9,158 nt of DNA from an uncultured Eubacteriales bacterium (lineage in GTDB: Bacteria; Bacillota; Clostridia; Christensenellales; DTU072), in assembly GCA_902766325.1 (NCBI GenBank), contig CACXDF010000141.1, forward strand, positions 1 to 9,158. The letters are read 5' to 3'. Below are positions 6,273 through 9,158 of this stretch, one piece after another (position 1 is the first letter of the stretch; each line of letters begins with the position of its first letter). A model generated the notes under the pieces. That model saw only the letters and a list, made by a program, of their open reading frames with translations. It was not told the origin of the DNA and made no database searches. Made by a program: the position numbers and the translations under genes.

Positions 6273-6899
6273 ATGATAGCTATCGTGGACTACGGCGTAG
6301 GGAACCTCTTTTCCCTGCGTTCGTCCTGTGCTAAAATAGGCGTCGAAGCGACTGTTACGGGCGACGTAAACGTCATCGAAAAAGCGGACGGCATTATTCT
6401 GCCCGGCGTTGGTGCTTTCCGCGACGCGATAGGTAAACTTCGCCAAACCGGTCTCGATAAAGTCGTTAAAGAAGAATGCGCCGCCGGTAAGCCGCTGCTC
6501 GGTATCTGTCTGGGAATGCAAATGCTCCTTCAGCGCAGTTTCGAGGGCGGAGAATACGATGGATTGGGATTGATAAACGGTAGCGTAAAACCGATAAAGG
6601 ACGTTATTCCTGCGGACTATAAAGTACCGCATATCGGATGGAATAAACTGATTTTCAAGAAAAGAACGCCGCTTTTCAAGTACATAAACGAAGGCGACTT
6701 CGTCTACTTCGTACATTCGTTTTACGCGGCCGATTGCGAAAAGAATACGACGGCGGTCACAGAGTACGGCTATCCGCTCACCGCGTCGGTAGAAAACGGA
6801 ATGGTCTTCGGCTGTCAGTTTCATCCGGAAAAGAGCGGCGAAGTGGGATTGAAGATATTGCGCGCTTACGCCGAGATCGCGGAAGGGGGGAAACAATGA
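6273..6899 (+). CDS. hisH: HisH, glutaminase subunit of imidazole glycerol phosphate synthase
   Basis: This class I glutamine amidotransferase releases ammonia from glutamine and channels it to HisF. The 208 residues are of normal length. DYGVGNL (6-12), PGVGAF (44-49, oxyanion strand) and GICLGMQ (77-83, nucleophile Cys79) are present. PHIGWN (119-124) and QFHPEKS (182-188, catalytic His184 and Glu186) complete the triad. It starts directly after the hisB TAA with no spacer; AAAGGAG (6258-6264) inside the end of hisB is its ribosome binding site, 8 bases upstream. Its TGA overlaps the hisA ATG. The partner hisF lies one gene downstream. Confidence 0.97.
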   Translation: MIAIVDYGVGNLFSLRSSCAKIGVEATVTGDVNVIEKADGIILPGVGAFRDAIGKLRQTGLDKVVKEECAAGKPLLGICLGMQMLLQRSFEGGEYDGLGLINGSVKPIKDVIPADYKVPHIGWNKLIFKKRTPLFKYINEGDFVYFVHSFYAADCEKNTTAVTEYGYPLTASVENGMVFGCQFHPEKSGEVGLKILRAYAEIAEGGKQ

Positions 6900-7606
6900 T
6901 CATCTTTCCGGCGATCGATTTATTTGAAGGCAAGGCCGTCCGTTTATTTAAGGGCGACTATAAAAAAATGACAGTCTACGGCGACCCCGTGACGATCGCA
7001 CGCGATTTTTTGAAGAGCGGCGCGACGCATATCCATATCGTCGACCTGGAGGGGGCGAAGAACGGCGAAACTCCGAATTTCGATACCGTCGTCGCCATAA
7101 AAAAAGCGACCGGACTCTTTTGTGAGGTCGGCGGCGGTGTCAGGAGCATCGACGTCGTGGAAAAGTACCTGTCCGCCGGCATTGACCGCGTTATTTTAGG
7201 TACGGCGGCCGTTAACGATCGGGCTTTCTTGCAAGAAGCGATCTCACGCTTTGGCGAAAGAATAGCCGTCGGAGCCGACGTAAAGGACGGGTATATCGCC
7301 GTCAAAGGCTGGATCGAAAAGTCGAACGTGACTTGCGACGACTTTTTTAAGGATATGCAGTCGATAGGCGTCAAGACCGTTATTTGCACCGATATTTCCA
7401 AAGACGGCGCTATGCAGGGAACCAATCGAGAACTGTATAAGCGCTTAAATAAGACATATTCCGTAGATATAACCGCGTCCGGCGGCGTGTCGTCTATCGA
7501 TGACGTCGTTGCGCTCGGCAAGTGCGGTATGTACGGCGTTATAATAGGTAAGGCTTATTATACCGGCGCCGTATCCATCGCGGAAGCAATCGAGGTGGCA
7601 AAATGA
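6896..7606 (+). CDS. hisA: HisA, ProFAR isomerase
   Basis: HisA carries out the Amadori rearrangement of ProFAR to PRFAR on a (beta/alpha)8 barrel. From ATG 6896 the protein is 236 residues and begins with the conserved PAIDL, where Asp8 is the catalytic acid/base. Asp128 in GADVKDG occupies the second catalytic position. Phosphate-binding loops are seen at GGGVRS (79-84) and SGGVSS (195-200), and CTDISKDG (164-171) is typical. The reading frame stays open upstream to 6734, but that extension runs inside hisH in another frame and is rejected. A purine-rich ribosome binding site (AGGGGGG, 6884-6890) lies 5 bases before this ATG. It overlaps hisH and hisF by 4 bases each. The PriA-type dual role with TrpF is not suggested, since the other his genes surround it. 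Confidence 0.95.
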   Translation: MIIFPAIDLFEGKAVRLFKGDYKKMTVYGDPVTIARDFLKSGATHIHIVDLEGAKNGETPNFDTVVAIKKATGLFCEVGGGVRSIDVVEKYLSAGIDRVILGTAAVNDRAFLQEAISRFGERIAVGADVKDGYIAVKGWIEKSNVTCDDFFKDMQSIGVKTVICTDISKDGAMQGTNRELYKRLNKTYSVDITASGGVSSIDDVVALGKCGMYGVIIGKAYYTGAVSIAEAIEVAK

Positions 7607-8361
7607 TTACGAAAAGGATCATCCCTTGTTTGGACGTACGCGACGGCAGAGTGGTAAAAGGAGTCAACTTCGAGGGAATACGCGACGTGTCGTCTCCCGT
7701 TGCGCTTGCCGAGTATTACTCTTCTTGCGGCGCGGACGAACTTGTTTTTTACGATATCACCGCTTCGCACGAAGGCAGAAAGCTTTTTACCGAGATCTTG
7801 ACCGAGACTGCGAAAAACGTATTTATTCCGCTTACCGTTGGCGGCGGGATCAATACCGTGGAAGACTTCGATCGGGTGCTAAAATGCGGCGCCGATAAAG
7901 TCAGCGTCAATTCGGGCGCGATCAAAAACCCGCTCCTTATTAAAGAAGCGGCGGAACGCTACGGTAATCAATGCGTCGTCATCAGCGCCGACGTAAAGAG
8001 AGTGGACGGAGAGTTCCGCGTTTTCTCCAAAGGCGGCAGAGTGGATACGGGCATGGAGGCTGTTTCTTGGATCAAAAAATGCGTTGACCTGGGCGCGGGA
8101 GAAGTCGTCCTCAACTCCATCGATACCGACGGTGTGAAAAAAGGATTCGATCTGGAAATGCTGGACGCCGTATGTAACGCCGTGTCCGTCCCCGTTATCG
8201 CAAGCGGCGGCGCGGGAAATATCGAGGACTTTATTACGCTTTTTACTTCTCTTCCCAAGGTGGACGCGGGATTGGCCGCCTCTATATTCCACTTCGGAGA
8301 AGTCAGGATCGACGAATTAAAAAAACGAATGCGCGCCGCAGGCATCAACGCACGGATTTAA
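7603..8361 (+). CDS. hisF: HisF, cyclase subunit of imidazole glycerol phosphate synthase
   Basis: HisF combines HisH-derived ammonia with PRFAR to give imidazole glycerol phosphate and AICAR. The 252-residue (beta/alpha)8 barrel starts with the conserved IIPCLDV, placing catalytic Asp11. Asp130 (ISADVKRVDG) is the second catalytic Asp. Lys19 in VVKGVNF, TVGGG (78-82), NSIDTDG (171-177), SGGAG (201-205) and ASIFHF (226-231) are the expected loops. The usual RDAGDP-type stretch reads RDVSSP (27-32), a minor change. GAGGTG at 7592-7597 precedes ATG 7603, which overlaps the hisA stop by 4 bases. A 26-base gap to hisIE follows, the longest inside the operon. Confidence 0.97.
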   Translation: MITKRIIPCLDVRDGRVVKGVNFEGIRDVSSPVALAEYYSSCGADELVFYDITASHEGRKLFTEILTETAKNVFIPLTVGGGINTVEDFDRVLKCGADKVSVNSGAIKNPLLIKEAAERYGNQCVVISADVKRVDGEFRVFSKGGRVDTGMEAVSWIKKCVDLGAGEVVLNSIDTDGVKKGFDLEMLDAVCNAVSVPVIASGGAGNIEDFITLFTSLPKVDAGLAASIFHFGEVRIDELKKRMRAAGINARI

Positions 8362-8387
8362 TCAATAAAAGAAGGAGATAAATAAGT

Positions 8388-9038
8388 ATGGTTTCTGTTG
8401 AAGAATTGAAGTTTGATGAAAAGGGTCTCATCCCTGCCATCGTCGTCGACGCGATCAGTAAGCGCGTCCTTACCCTCGCTTATATGAATAAGGAAAGTCT
8501 GAAGATCACAATGGAAAAGGGTTTGACTTGTTTTTGGAGCCGTTCTCGCCAAGAATTATGGCTGAAAGGGGAAACCAGCGGCAATTATCAGCACGTCGTC
8601 TCCATCACGGCCGACTGCGATAACGATGCTCTGGTCGTCATGGTAGAACCGGACGGTCCCGCCTGTCATAAAGGCACTTTCAGTTGCTTCGAAAACCCTG
8701 TTTTCGAGAGCGCAGACAGGAAAGAATTTTCTTATCAAATGTTGTACGATCTGCTCGTCGGCAGAAAAGAAGAGAAGAAAGAGGGTTCGTATACTACTTA
8801 TCTTTTCGAGAAGGGCCTGGATAAGATCTTGAAAAAAGTGGGCGAAGAATCGACCGAAGTCATCATCGCCGGTAAGGCCGAGGATAAAAAGGAGACCATC
8901 TATGAAATCGCCGATCTTGCGTATCACGTTATGGTCTTGATGGTGCAAATGGGTATCTCGCTCGAAGACGTACAAAAAGAGCTCGCTTCTCGTCACGTCA
9001 TCGACAAAAAGGTCAAACAGGAAAAAATGACGCATTGA
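8388..9038 (+). CDS. hisI: HisIE, fused phosphoribosyl-AMP cyclohydrolase / phosphoribosyl-ATP pyrophosphatase
   Basis: This bifunctional enzyme does steps 2 and 3: the C-terminal HisE half cleaves pyrophosphate from phosphoribosyl-ATP, and the N-terminal HisI half opens the adenine ring. Residues 1 to about 105 are HisI, with zinc ligands Cys77, Cys93 and Cys100 (the same 16- and 7-residue steps as in the archaeal HisI) and the metal-binding DCDND (76-80). Residues about 115-205 are HisE, a MazG-like helical fold with EESTE (153-157) and EIADLAYH (173-180) as metal-binding acids. Total length 216 is typical of the fusion. AAGGAG (8372-8377) is 10 bases before ATG 8388. It is the last gene before the terminator. 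The fused gene is also called hisIE. Confidence 0.96.
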   Translation: MVSVEELKFDEKGLIPAIVVDAISKRVLTLAYMNKESLKITMEKGLTCFWSRSRQELWLKGETSGNYQHVVSITADCDNDALVVMVEPDGPACHKGTFSCFENPVFESADRKEFSYQMLYDLLVGRKEEKKEGSYTTYLFEKGLDKILKKVGEESTEVIIAGKAEDKKETIYEIADLAYHVMVLMVQMGISLEDVQKELASRHVIDKKVKQEKMTH

Positions 9039-9057
9039 CCGTAAAAAGCAGATAATC

Positions 9058-9095
9058 AAAAGGGCTGTTAAAGTTTTTAACAGCCCTTTTCTTTT
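9058..9095 (+). terminator. Rho-independent terminator of the his operon, probably bidirectional
   Basis: The arms at 9058-9072 and 9076-9090 are perfectly complementary (15 bp, core AGGGCTGTT/AACAGCCCT) around a 3-base loop; the innermost A-T pairs probably open to enlarge it. A T-rich tail TTTTCTTTT runs to 9095. The run of A at 9057-9061 gives a T-tract on the opposite strand too, so it can also stop a convergent transcript. It starts 20 bases after the hisIE stop. Confidence 0.93.
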
Positions 9096-9158
9096 AACGA
9101 GGAGCTACTTCGTCAGTAGATAAAATAGGGTATGACTCTGGCGTTTGTGTAAATGACG
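9094..9158 (-). CDS. Possible 3' end of a convergent gene (partial, unknown product)
   Basis: On the minus strand one frame is open from the window edge for 20 full codons and ends at TAA (9094-9096) with the C-terminal residues STDEVAPR. The stop lies 3 bases from the hairpin at 9058-9090, which would serve as its terminator. The composition looks protein-like, and the other two minus frames stop earlier. One plus-strand frame is also open here but has no start codon. The fragment is too short to identify a family or be sure it is coding. Confidence 0.35.
   Translation of the reverse strand, partial: SFTQTPESYPILSTDEVAPR

Noticed and set aside
6734..6895. N-terminal extension of the hisA frame
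   Set aside because: It lies inside hisH in another frame, is arginine-rich and is not HisA-like. ATG 6896 has a ribosome binding site and begins with the conserved HisA N-terminus.
4995..6896. Long (633-codon) open frame on the minus strand opposite hisC, hisB and hisH
   Set aside because: It lies wholly antisense to three genes with intact catalytic motifs. The translation shows no recognisable domain and is rich in Phe, Arg and Ser, as expected from the reverse complement of these codons.
9096..9158. Promoter and new plus-strand gene after the terminator (TAAAAT-like box, ATG near 9132)
   Set aside because: There is no matching -35 box, and the ATG frame stops after six codons. The frame that is open throughout has no start codon.
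1..9158. Novel defence, mobile or CRISPR-like system
   Set aside because: No repeat arrays, recombinase, transposase, toxin or unusual gene clusters are visible. All substantial genes belong to known families, mostly one biosynthetic pathway.

Overview
This window holds an almost complete histidine biosynthesis operon on the + strand, about 7.7 kb long. It is preceded by two unrelated genes and closed by a strong terminator. Several points suggest a Gram-positive clostridial (Bacillota) chromosome: a short-form HisG paired with a HisZ subunit, a YerC/TrpR-like regulator as first gene, a monofunctional HisB, a fused HisIE, and GGAGG-type ribosome binding sites before nearly every gene. An uncultured gut clostridium is a reasonable guess, but genus or family cannot be fixed from this sequence. 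I see no mobile element, CRISPR array, tRNA or rRNA.

Layout. Positions 1-513 hold the 3' part of a flavodoxin-fold protein with an iron-sulfur-type cysteine cluster. It overlaps a membrane-anchored SGNH/GDSL hydrolase (about 506-1273). The 108-base gap that follows contains a near-consensus extended -10 promoter whose -10 box lies inside a perfect 9-bp inverted repeat. The transcript then runs yerC/hisR-like regulator, hisZ, hisG, hisD, hisC, hisB, hisH, hisA, hisF and hisIE (1382-9038), mostly with 1-4 base overlaps or very short gaps. A 15-bp hairpin at 9058-9090 with T-tracts ends the operon. The last 65 bases probably hold the 3' end of a convergent minus-strand gene.

How the genes work together. 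HisZ-HisG joins ATP to PRPP. HisIE hydrolyses and opens the product, and HisA isomerises it. HisH-HisF uses glutamine to make imidazole glycerol phosphate plus AICAR. HisB dehydrates, HisC transaminates, and HisD oxidises histidinol to histidine. The one step with no gene here is histidinol-phosphate phosphatase. The regulator gene is the first in the operon and sits directly behind the palindromic promoter, so an autoregulated repressor circuit is the simplest reading. The predicted 5' leader is only about 27 bases, too short for a T-box or an attenuator.

Most of the window is ordinary metabolism. The part most worth a second look is the promoter/operator at 1319-1364.
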